NCBI GenBank assembly: GCA_964036045.1 | Contig: OZ038379.1 | Span: 23,282,152 to 23,346,151 of the forward strand | Length of the DNA: 64,000 bases | Origin: Eutreptiella sp. 'Long Island Sound 2002' | Taxonomy: Eukaryota; Euglenozoa; Euglenophyceae; Eutreptiales; Eutreptiaceae | Direction of reading: 5' to 3' | The notes under the pieces: generated by a model | Seen by the model: the letters and a program-made list of their open reading frames with translations, nothing else | What the model was told of the DNA's origin: nothing | Database searches by the model: none | Translations under genes and position numbers: made by a program | Part shown: one piece after another, positions 23,585-33,575 of the stretch | Layout of the letters: every line of letters begins with the position of its first letter | Position numbering within the stretch: position 1 is the first letter of the stretch

Positions 23585-23611
23585 GTACCTGATCCAAATG
23601 AGCACGTAGGG
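23585..23611 (-). repeat. X right terminal inverted repeat
   Basis: 27 bp, perfect inverted copy of 17337-17363. Confidence 0.9.
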
Positions 23612-23613
23612 TC

Positions 23614-25413
23614 GGCATCGCCCATGAGGAGGCCACCGAGTGGGGCAGAGGCATGGACTACCACGCCTCGACCGTGGCAGCCATCGCGGCCGGTCTGACG
23701 GCTGCGGCCGCCCATGAGGCAGTGGCTGCCCGGATCAGGGGTGAGGTGGCGGCAACCGCCGAAGAAGCCCGCCTGACCCAGGAGGCCATTGCCTGCAAGG
23801 AGGCCGAGGTGAAGGCGCTGGAAGAGGCGCTTGCCCAAGAGAGGGCAAAGAAGGAGGCGGAGGAAAGGGCCCACGCCGAAGCAACGGCTAAGGCCCAGGC
23901 GGACGCCGCCAAGAAGGACGCCATCGAGGCCGCGCGACGGAAGGTCGCTGAGGAGAGGGCCAAGACGGAGGCGGAGTTGGCGGCGTTGGAAGCGGAGAAG
24001 GCGCGGCTGCAGCAGGCCCGGGAAGCCGAGGCGGCTCGTGCCCGGGAGGAGGCCGAAAGGCGAGCTGCCACAGCCACCGCCGCCGCAATGGAGGAGGCAG
24101 AGGCCAAGCTCCGCCGCGAGACTCCCCCGGGAGGACCACGAGTGGAGACCCTTCGAAGGCTCTTCGAAGGGGACGCCTCCTCCAAGATGACGCTGGACGA
24201 GGCCGACACGGGCAGCAGTGGGAGCAGTGGCCCCACTGCCTACCGACGGAGGAAGGGTAAGGGGAAGACCCCCGAGAGGTCACGGAGGCCAGTGGGTGGA
24301 CACCCCCACGACAGCGACCCCTTCTTCACCGCCAGCGACGGGGATGAACGAGGCCGCCGACATCGCCGAGGAGTGGCTGGCGGAGGAGGCGGAGACGTCC
24401 CCATGGAGCCGGAAGGTGAGGATGAGGATCTCCCTCCTCCCTACCGGAGCTCGGAGTCTTCCGAGACCGAGACGCCCAGGTGGGGCGACATGGACGAGGA
24501 TGACGACATGGACTTCGACATCACGAAGAAGCGCCCATCCTCGGACCCACCGAGGCGACCTGGCGGAGACCCACCGGGACCCCCTGGCGGAGGACCATCA
24601 GGACCCCCTGGAGGACGCCCACCAAGTGGACCCCCTGGAGGCGGACCACCGGGCGGGGGAGGACCCCCTGGACCGGGCGGACCCGGCGGAGGCCCTCCTG
24701 GAGGACCCCCTGGGGACCCCGACGACCCACCAGGGGACGGCGACCCGGATGCCACCCGACGGTGAATTGTCTACCTCCGCAGGAGGGTCCAGTCCCTCGA
24801 GCGCGAGGTAGACACGGGCAAGGGCGAGATGACTCGCATCGCCAGGGTCGCCGCGCGCGCTCAGAGGGAGCTGGACATCGCCAAGATTGAGATGGTCAAG
24901 AGCGCCCAGGTCGCCACCGCCACCCAGAAGCTGTTGGACATCGCCAGGGGCGAGACCAGGACGCTGAACAAGGTCATCAGCGGCCTGCAGCGGAGGCTGG
25001 ACGCGCTGGAAGCCCGTGGGAGTGTCGGCAGCGACCACCCACCCCTGGAGTCTGGCTCGTCGGACGACGGCTGGGGACCCGGACCAGGTCCAGGCAGACC
25101 CCACGCCCCCGGCGGAGCCCCCAAGAGTCGCCCCAGCGCCAGTGCCCCCTCTCTCACCGCCCCCTCTCACCACAGCGCGGGCCGCCGCAACGAGCGCGTG
25201 CCGCCCGGCAGTGGCAGTGAGGAGTGGCGTGATGAGTGGCTCACTGCGGAGTACCGCAACCGCCGTGCTCCACCGCGGCGGTACGCCCCCGACGCCCCGC
25301 ACCAGCCCCGGAGCCAATCCCAATGGCTGGTGGACATTATGGTGGACTCAGGGATGAGTTCCCCAGAGGAGACGTGGAGTGGGATGTCGGCGGAGGTGAG
25401 GACCTGGACCTAG
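23614..25413 (+). pseudogene. E1 gag, coiled-coil and Gly/Pro-rich part, with in-frame stop
   Basis: Resumes gag after X (IAHEEATEWGRG) and runs as one frame with a single TGA at 24763-24765. Residues from 23653 form about 170 residues of Ala/Glu/Lys/Arg heptad-like coiled coil, then an acidic region with a PPPY motif (LPPPYRSS), then a GGPPG-type repeat tract (24540-24735). After the TGA the same frame gives a second coiled coil (YLRRRVQSLEREV). The TGA probably arose from a CGA codon. Near 24340-24410 the neighbouring frame looks more protein-like, hinting at two compensating indels. The frame is left near 25310, where coding moves one frame back. A PPPY motif in gag could recruit Nedd4-type ligases. 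Confidence 0.65.
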
Positions 25414-27128
25414 ACCTGGAGGAGTTCAACATTTCCCCGCCGCGCGGTGTACGACGGGAGGCCGCTGAACGCAGCCGCCGGGGCCGTGATGAGGAGGCGT
25501 ACATGGAAGGAGTACGGCGTGAACATCTAGGTTCAGCGTACATGGAGGAACCACGGCGTAGCCACGTGGATATCGGGGAGGAGATGGAAGTGGCAGCCGT
25601 GAAAGTCCGTGGGAGAGGCCGATGGGAACCTCGGTCGACCTCGCGGCCGGCGTTCATGGTCTCTAAGGCCGCGGATGCCGCCGTGTGGGAAGACTTGAAG
25701 GACATCAAGCCCCCCATGTACGATGGCAACCCCCTCAACCTCGACCGCTTCTTGGAGAAGCTGGACGATTGGGGGGTGACCGTCACTGAAGGCATGGATC
25801 CCGCGGATGCGGAGAAATATGTCTTCAGACGGTTCAGGTACCGCCTGCCGGAAGTGCTCCAAGAGCTATACTTCGTGGCGACCAAGGAGGGGAAAATCAA
25901 GACCCTCAAGGAAGCCAAGAAGTGGCTCAACGAGCAGGAGCGGGTGGACGCTCCGCAGGTGGCTGCCAAGCGGTGGAAGTCCATCAAGCTTCAGCATGAT
26001 GGACGGGAGATCCGCCTACGGGACTGGCGAGACTTCCGAGGGCAATACACCCTCTTCCGCCGCAACGTGGAGGACTGGAACGAGGGTGACGAGCAGGCTC
26101 GCCTGCTCTCCATGCTGCCGGAAGCATGGATCAAGAGGGTCACCAAGGAGGAAGCCAAGAGGGCCAAGTCCAACCACACGGTCAAGATGATGCTCCCCAA
26201 AGAGTATCATACGAACGTGGTGGCTTGGACGAGGAAGAACGTGGCCCGGGATGTCAAACGGCACTCCCTGCGGAACGCTCTCCTCATCACCGTCTCGGGC
26301 GATCGCGAGAAGACCGCGATGTGGCGCCTTGAGGAGTGTGACGTGAGCGGCCAGACCATCCGTCTGCAGGCTATCCCGGCGCGGATGAGCTGCGACGAGA
26401 TCCTGGAGTGGGTTGGAGAGGAAGTACTCAAGGAGTACCGGAACCTCCACCACACCCGCGGGTTGAGGCCCGGCGACCGTGACGTCAACTACGTTGGCGA
26501 GGGGCCTGGCGGGGAAGCTGCCATGGACCCAGCGGGAGCCGATGGCGATGAAGCTCTCGTCGACGATGACGACGACGATGAGCCCGCCGAGATGGCCGTT
26601 TGTGCCTTCGTGGCCCACAACGGCGCGGGGAGCAACCGGGGAAGCTGGAAGCCGCTGCAGCCGGGTTGGAAGAAGAAGGAGAAGAGGGACCCTCGCCGCA
26701 TTGGCGACCCTCCGCTGTCCTTTGGGGAGTTCATACGAGCTCACCCTCAGGGCTGTTTCGTCTGTTATGGGAGGAAGAAAGGCTTCAACCATGACCACCG
26801 AACATGCCCCACCCACCAGGCCGACAAAGAGGCCTACAAGAAGGCGCACGGGTCGAAGAAGCGTGCAGCCGCGGGTATCCGGGAAGCCAAAGTGGAGGTG
26901 GACAAGGATGAGCTCTCCAAGCTGATGTCGTTGGGGACCGAGTTGGCTAAGGAGATCCAGGAGATCAAGAGGAACTGGGTCCCCAGGTCGGACAACAAGA
27001 ACAAGGAGAACAACGAGAACGACAAGAACAGGGACAAGGACAAGAAGCCTAGGAATAGGAGGAAGAAGGGTGTCAACGAGGTTGATGCGGAGGAGAATAC
27101 CCCTACTTCCACAACCGACGCCCCCTAG
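25310..27128 (+). pseudogene. E1 gag, capsid and zinc-knuckle part
   Basis: Continues gag after a -1 frame change near 25310. It includes the capsid-like region typical of plant Ty3 gag: MYDGNPLNLDRFLEKLDDWG, FRYRLPEVLQELYF and a long helical segment to about 26430, then an acidic Asp run. A zinc knuckle follows, CFVC-x8-HDHRTC (CX2CX8HX4C), wider than the standard CX2CX4HX4C. The tail is Lys/Asn-rich. The frame ends in TAG at 27126-27128, and the same frame stays open beyond it into protease. Confidence 0.75.
27126..27128 (+). promoter_or_regulatory. Candidate gag-pol readthrough stop of E1 (UAG CGG)
   Basis: Gag stop TAG followed by CGG. The next codons are open in the same frame to the retropepsin. 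CGG after a stop is the known permissive context of UGA type II readthrough sites; here the stop is UAG. GC-rich short stems are possible just downstream (GCCC...GGGC). Confidence 0.45.
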
Positions 27129-27971
27129 CGGAGCCCCTGCAGCCAAGGGCCCCAGCTAGGGCGGTCGCAGGATGGTGTCGTGGGAAGCGCCACACCATCC
27201 CAATCGGGAGTCGGTAAGCACAAAGGGACTGCCGCGGGCGGAAGGCCCGGTCCGGCACCCAGTCGCGGTGGCGGGGTGAGGGCAAGTGAGGGCACGAACC
27301 CTTGCACCCGTCCATCCTTCGCGACCAAGAATGTGTTTGATGTACTTCAAGATCTATCCGAGAGTATCGGAGGATCACCCGGACCGCAGCTGGATGCTGC
27401 AGATGGGCAGCCTGAGCCCATTGTCCACGACCTGCACCAGTCGCTTGTCGAGCTTCTGGAACGGCCGGAGATCCTGAGCTTGCACGCTGTGCGCCGAGTT
27501 AGGCGTGAGCGGCAGTTGCACCTTAAGGTCCGTGCCTTATGCGGGGAAGTGGAAAAGGTCTTCGACGTGTTGGTCGACACGGGAGCTCAGGTCAGCTTGG
27601 TCAAGGCTGGCCTACTTCCGCCAGAGTGTTTGACCGACAGTCGGAAACCTGTCAGGCTGAAGGTGGCGAACGGCCAGTACATGGTGGGAGGCACGAAGGA
27701 AGCGGCCATCGGGCTGCAGTTCGTGAACCACCGTGAGCTGAGCCGCCCAGACCTCGGCAAGGAAATCCTCCTGCAAGGTCGCTTCTACGAGGCCGAGATG
27801 GACTGGGACATGATCGTTGGGTACGACTTCATGATGGAGACGGACTCCGGCGTCCTCCCGGCCCAGGCCTCCATGACCCTGTACCAGGACGACCAGCTCT
27901 CGTGGCTTTCGTCACCTGAGCACCATGTGGAATGCCAATGGATCCACCCCAACGCAATCAGCTCGAAGTAG
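27129..27971 (+). pseudogene. E1 protease (retropepsin) part of pol
   Basis: Read in gag frame after the TAG. The aspartic protease signature VDTGAQVSLV lies near 27570-27600, and the second conserved stretch DMIVGYDFM near 27810-27835 matches the ILG-DF motif. Retropepsins cleave Gag-Pol. The frame ends TAG at 27969 and coding moves to another frame (ORF from 27932), so a frameshift occurred in the overlap. Confidence 0.8.
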
Positions 27972-29062
27972 CCGCGCTGGACACTGAGCCAACTGGGCCA
28001 GCAAACCAGGAGTACGGCGTAATGCCGGAAGTGGCGAGCCGAGTGGTTGCGGACCTGGGAGCTTCGGATCTGGCCCTGGATGCGTTCTCCTCAGGAACCT
28101 CCGCCCATCTGCGGGTCTGTGAGAAGTACTGGAGCGCACAGGACTCCGCGTGGAAGAAGCACTGGGGTCCGCATCAGGGCTTGATGTGGATCCATTGCCC
28201 CAGATGGGACATTCCAAGGGCGATAGCGAAGATACGCAAGGACCGCTCCAAGGCAGTGCTGGTTGTTCCTATGGGATGCACCGAGGAGGAAAGTACCCGA
28301 CATTGGGTAGTCTCATTGACCAACATGACCGTAAACAAGGTCGTCCTACCGGCTGGAGAGAGTGTCTATCAGGACGCTAAGGGACAGCCCATGCCACCCC
28401 AGAGATGGCCAACGGAATTCCACTATGTGGATGGGGGCCTTGCTCAGGCCGACACCACGGATTTCGTGTGTGTCAACCGCATCATAGCGGAGCCATGGCG
28501 GCAATGCTTTGCGGTTCCCCCTGTTGACATCGGAGAATCGGAAGACCCCCTCACAGAAGGGGAGTTGGAACTTTTTCAGGGGTATATGGATCAGCCCTTT
28601 CACGACTGGGGAAGCCAGCGTGAGGGCAAAGGCCAGGACAAAGCCTGGTGGGAAGTGGACTCGATCGTCTCTGGTTCCTATGATGGGGATACCTTCGTAA
28701 GGAGGGTACTGGACCACTTGTCCAGCCAGGACGAGCCAATCAGGGGTAACCCACCCGCCTATGGCGACCTATTCCGAGGCAAATCCAGAGATGGCCCTTT
28801 GGGCCACCTGGTAAGACCACCTGAGCCGAAACCGAGCGGGGTCGCTACCCCTCAAGTAAGTTCAGTGGTCCAGGTGCCCGGAAAAGCCAAGGCGGAATCC
28901 GACGATTGCCCCAAGATTCAGGCATTGAGGGCCAGGCTGAAACAGAAGTATGGCGAGACCTTCTTCAGCGGAAAGCCTGTGTTTCCCCCACCGGTGCGTG
29001 GACCGTATGGCGAGGCCAAGATACGACTGAAGCAGGACCCCCGTGTGTATCGGCACCGGTAG
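27932..29062 (+). pseudogene. E1 Dam-like module between protease and RT
   Basis: Residues about 40-170 of this frame contain LDAFSSGTSAHLRVCEKYW, a tryptophan, then LMWIHCPRWDIPRAIAKIRK and AVLVVPMG, and later LPAG...RWPTEFHYVDGG. The layout equals that in E2, where the central motif is INPPFHLI. The module resembles the phage-type Dam N6-adenine-methyltransferase-like region of DIRS retroelements, whose catalytic motif is (D/N)PP(Y/F). In E1 that motif has become HCPRW, so catalysis is unlikely. After the module comes a linker (FFSGKPVFPPPVRGPYGEA) leading into RT. The frame ends TAG at 29060-29062, probably a mutated GAG codon, because the same frame runs on. Confidence 0.6.
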
Positions 29063-32000
29063 TTTGCCAGGAGGGGCGAGAGGAAGGAGGCCATGGAGAA
29101 GATCCTCCGTGACTTCATCGAGAGAGGCTGGCTGGAGCCGTGCCACTCCGAATGGGCCTCTCCGTGCTTCGTCGTCCCCAAGAAGGTGGCCGGTGAGTGG
29201 CGGCTCGTGGTCGACTACCTCGGCCTAAACGCCCAAACGCAGCACGACAGCTATACGCTGCCCCTCATTGAGGACATGCTGCAAAAACAACACTGGCGGA
29301 GGATCTTCACGGTGATTGACCTGAAACATGGTCATCATCAGATGCCTCTCGCCGAGGAGTCCCGTGCCTGCACAGCCATGAGCACCCCACTTGGACCTCT
29401 CCAGTGGAAGGTGATGCCCATGGGCGTTACCAACGGCAATGCGGCTTTTCAGCGGATGCTGGAGAACCTGCTTGAGCCGGTGCGTGACTGTGCGGACCCC
29501 TTCGTGGACGACGTGATCATCGCGTCCGGGGACCCCAGTGTGAGCTACGAGGAGCTCCTGGAGGCACATGAGAGGGACGTCACTCGAGTGCTGGACCTTC
29601 TGGTTCGGCACAAACTCACGGGCAGCAGTGACAAGGCCACCATTGCGGTAAGCGAGGTGGTCTTCGCTGGCCACGTAGTCGGGAAGCCCATAGCTGGCAA
29701 GGTGGCTGCGATTGAGCACTGGGAAAAGTCCAAAACGGTCTCTGAGCTACGGGCGTATCTGGGGTTCTGCAACTACTACTCGGGGTATATCAAGATGTAT
29801 GTCGAGTATGCAGCCCCCATGACGACCATGCTCAAGGGCAACCGAGAGGAGACCAAGAAGGGGTCCAAGAAGGCTCTGGTCTGGGATGCTGAGTCCGACC
29901 GTGCCTTTGAGGGGATGAAGCAGGCGCTGCTATCCGCAGTGGGTCTGCACCTCGTGGATCACGACCGAGGGTTCGTCCTGCGCACCGGCGCTTCCGACTA
30001 CGCCGTTGGCGCTGTGTTGGAACAAGTGCTTGATGATGGGAGGCACGTGCCCGTGGCCTTCTGGAGCCGAGTCCTGGCGGAAGGCCAGAGACGGACGCGG
30101 ACGCCCCGTGAAAAGGAGGCGTATGCCATCGTCATGGCTCTCAGGAAATGGGCTTGGTACATAGCCCTCCATCCCGTCACTGTCTGCACCGACCATCAGA
30201 GTCTGCAGTCGTGGCACAAGGAGCACGTGGACACCCCCTCTGGTCCCGCCTCCCGACGGGCAAGATGGCATGAGACCTTGGCCAAGTTCGACCGCACGGT
30301 TGTGTATATTCCTGGAAAGGATAACACCGTGGCGGACTGTCTCAGCAGGTGGGCCTATCCCGCCAGCAAGGGCATGACGGATATCTCTGCCCATGGCGAT
30401 GAGGCTGAGACCGCTGAGGCCAAGAGGATCATCGAAATGGAGCGCCTGATGGAGGAGGAAGGTGTTAAATGCTTCGTCGTCATGGCTGCGGATGCCCCCC
30501 TCGGAACGAGGATGGGCAGAGCGGTCAGAGTACTCGCCCCTGATGGAGCTGAGTCCGACAAGCACCTCTTCCCGGAGTCTTGCCTCCGGGACGACTGGAC
30601 CGACGACTACGCCAAGTCTGAGGCCTTTGCGGCCGAGTATAGGGCTGTGACCGACCCTGATGACGGGCAGAAGTGGCCAAAGGGGCTGACTGAGGAAGAT
30701 GGCAAGCTCTACCGGAATGGTAAGCTGCTAGTACCGGAGTCCCGGGTGCTCGAGCTGTGCGAGGCTTGGCATCACCACATGCTGCACCCAGGGGTCAAGA
30801 AGCAAGCCCTTGACATGCAGCGCCGGTTCGAGATTGACCAGATCAATCTCTACACCGCCATCAAGAAGGTCAGGAAGGGTTGCTCGGTCTGTCAGGCCTG
30901 CAATCCCGATAACCGGAACGTCAAGGGGGAAGCCCAATGGACCCCGGTTCCTGACCAGCCCATGGAGAGCGTGGCCATGGACGTCTTCTCCATGCCCGAC
31001 GTTCACATTGGCAAGGAGACCTTTGACTGTGTGGTTCTTTGTGTGGATCGCCACAGTGGCTACGTAGTAGCCGTTCCGGCACGCAAAAAGGGGTTGCTTG
31101 CCAAGGAAGTGGCAGTCATGATGATTCGTCATTGGCTGACCGTCTTTGACATCCCCCGCACCATTTGCAGTGACCGAGGGCCCCAGTTTACTGGTGGCTG
31201 GTTTAAGGCCATGTGTTCCCTCATGGGAATACGTCACGCCAAGAGCGTCGCCTATCTCAGCCGGTCTAACGGCCGTGCTGAAGTGGCTGGACGGCAGCTG
31301 TTCCGGAAGCTGCGCAAGATTCACATCACCAATCCACGTCGGAACTGGTTTGAGGAGATGTGGCCTGCTCTGAATGCCCATCATGACACCCCCACTCTGG
31401 CTGGTTTGTCCCCTCACCAGATTCTTTTCGGCAGGGACCCCCTGGGTCGGGGACTTCCCTTGTCTGGTGATGGCATGGCCATGGATGCCAAGGAATTCTT
31501 CGCGCGGCAAGAGCAAACGGCGCTGGACATCCGCCAGCAGCTCGAACAGGAGCATGCTGAGCGTCAGAAGTCCGCCCCGAGCTCGACAGCGCAGAAGTTC
31601 AGGGTGGGAGACCCGGTGTGGGTGATCAGACCCCGCCCTATGGGCACCCACCGCACCAAAACCTGGTTCACACCCGGAGAGGTGGTCCGCAGGATTGGTG
31701 AGGACACCTACCGCATCAAGGTGGGTCACGGACAGTTCCGGGAGCGCCACGAGAGTCAACTCCGTGTGCGGGAACCCGACCTCCGTGGCCGACATGTGTC
31801 CCTGGACTACGCCGCACATGAGGCCCATTCGGACGACGATTATGCTGAGCAGGACAACTATACTGTCGAGAAGATCCTGGCTCAGCGTCCGAACGCCTCG
31901 GCACCCGGAGGCCTGGAGTTCAAGGTTCGTTGGCGAGGCTATGGGCCGTCCCACGACACCGGGGAACCCGTCTCCTCGTTCGTGCCGCGGATCAATACCC

Positions 32001-32092
32001 CCTTCATTGACTACATCCGCAAGCACAAGACCAAGATCCATGTCTCCGACTTGGCAGCACTCACCCGGGCGATTGCAGCCAGGGGTGCCTGA
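29063..32092 (+). pseudogene. E1 pol: RT, RNase H, integrase, chromodomain
   Basis: One open frame continues after the TAG at 29060. RT: WRLVVDYLGLN, VIDLKHGHHQMPL, and the polymerase motif as PFVDDVII (Phe for the usual Tyr). RNase H: the first catalytic Asp is lost (LRTGASDYAVGAVL; Gly at the Asp site), while REKEAYAIV and CTDHQSL remain. Integrase: HHHMLHPG then CSVCQAC zinc site; catalytic Asp in AMDVFS, Asp in CSDRGPQFTG, Glu in GRAEVAGR. A chromodomain closes the protein (YTVEKILAQR, EFKVRWRGYG), but the usual WEP reads GEP. This makes E1 a chromovirus-type Ty3 element, no longer active by itself. Confidence 0.93.
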
Positions 32093-33563
32093 TCAGCGCC
32101 CTGAGCTCTCCCCTGATGCATTTTGAGCACTTGTGTGGTCGACGGATCGTCCCTCACTTGCTTGCTCTCTTCCATCTTTCGGTGACCTGCCATCGGAGTG
32201 GCCATATACCCCCCCCTGCTGAATCCAGGGGAGGATGACCCCTCTCTTTCACTTCTACTCGTCACTCCCCGCCTGCTGAATCCTTGGGAGACCAGGCAGG
32301 GCGACTGACCTATTTTCTGAGCTCTTAGGGCCTTGAAGCCCATACGACGTTGCGCAACGGATGCCGCTGTCATCGGCATTGCGAATTTTTGGTGTGTGGT
32401 CTGGTCCCATGGCACTAGCGGGGTCCAGACCAGTCGACGTGTGTCTGCAGACTATATATGGCCTGAACTCAGTCGTTTTCCTGTCCACCCTCCTGCATTG
32501 CCTTATCCTAACCGGGGCGTGGTTTGGCGCTCTATCCAGAGTGTGTTTACACGCCTATTGCCCCCTTTGTTGCTTGTTTTTCTGTCCCCCAGGATATGTG
32601 CATCTGTGTGTTGCAGTTATCAGCCCATCACCGAAGTATGGACTGTTTTTCCCCCCCGAGGGGATACGAATCGACTACGAAGGCGCCCTGAATCGCCGTG
32701 TACATGTTCTTACATGAGGTCCAGCCTGGACCAGTACCTAAGTACAGATGCTTCTGTTTGAGTGCCCGTGATACCGTGTGCCCTAGTGGCTGTGATGTGC
32801 TGAGATCCTGATGGCGCCAGGCGGGAAGCCCAGTTGCCTGAATGCACTCCCAGCGGTCCGCCACTGTCAGTCCCAGTGTGAGCCTACCGACTCGCAGACG
32901 CACTTGCAGTCGGGTGGCGGCCTCCGGTGCTCCTGACCTCGGTCAGTCTGCCTGGGAAACTGGTGGTTTGAGGAGTCGACGCCTCCGCCCACACTGCATG
33001 AGGACTCCCTCATGTATGGCCTTCGTGGTAATAGGGCGAGGGAAAAGACGGCCTTGATGCCCGATCCCTTAAGGAGGAGCTCGTTCGGCTGTACCACTCT
33101 GGACTCGCGTCGTGGATATGGACATGGTGCGCCCGAGGAAGGACCCGTGGGGACTCTCCCCCAGCCGGCGGGCCTTGGGAAGCTTGGGGTAGCCTGATGG
33201 ATCTTTGTGGTCGCTCTTGACCTGTGGGACCACCTCGGTTGTCGTGTGACGCCTATGTTGGCCGTGTATGCCACTGCCACTGTGGTAGTGACCGTCGCAG
33301 CCGGCACCCGGTGCGCCTGGTATGGGTTAACGGGTCCTTTGGATGCCGAACAATCGCCGCCAGGACCCGAGACTTGATACTTGATACTATACTTGCAGTT
33401 ACTAACAGCTACAGCACCGTACCTGTCTTACTGTGGCATTTGGGCAGCCTAACCTGCGAATCAGCCTGAAGTGAGGATGTGACACCCTCCCCCCCTTCAG
33501 GGGATGGTCCTGGGTACCCGCTGCCATGCTTGGGTGTTATCGAGCCCCCCCCAGGGTTTGCTC
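32093..33563 (+). other. E1 3' non-coding region
   Basis: About 1.5 kb between pol and the 3' LTR. Open frames are short and on both strands with no domain. Pyrimidine-rich blocks such as CCTGCTGAATCC occur twice (32214, 32270). Confidence 0.6.
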
Positions 33564-33575
33564 TAAGGAGGGGGG
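33564..33575 (+). other. E1 polypurine tract
   Basis: TAAGGAGGGGGG directly before the TG of the 3' LTR; the expected plus-strand primer site for reverse transcription. Confidence 0.85.

Larger units (their letters stand above)
17337..23611 (+). mobile_element. X: 6.3-kb DNA transposon with 27-bp perfect TIRs and three genes
   Basis: 17337-17363 and 23585-23611 are perfect 27-bp inverted repeats beginning CCCTACGTG. The element interrupts E1 gag. The outer dinucleotides are TC on both sides (17335-17336, 23612-23613), and removal of X plus these two bases restores the gag frame; a 5- or 8-bp duplication would also keep frame but matches only in part (3/5 and 5/8). It carries a spliced DDE-like transposase gene, a second spliced gene for a charged protein and a 2OG-dioxygenase-like gene, all on the plus strand. 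Subterminal regions, spacers and most introns contain clusters of TTCAACCG or its complement. The TIR start and DGF motif recall CACTA/CMC-type elements, but I cannot assign a superfamily. Confidence 0.8.

Noticed and set aside
17329-23619. 8-bp target duplication for X (hAT- or KDZ-like)
   Set aside because: Keeps the frame but matches only 5 of 8 bases, whereas the 2-bp TC duplication matches fully.
24218-24811. Overlapping frame in the E1 gag coiled-coil region
   Set aside because: Mostly a shadow of the GGPPG repeat frame; only a short part (about 24340-24410) looks protein-like and is noted as a possible pair of compensating indels.
27945-27971. Programmed -1 frameshift between E1 protease and the Dam-like module
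   Set aside because: No X XXY YYZ slippery heptamer in the overlap; the related E2 has one frame here, so an indel is more likely.
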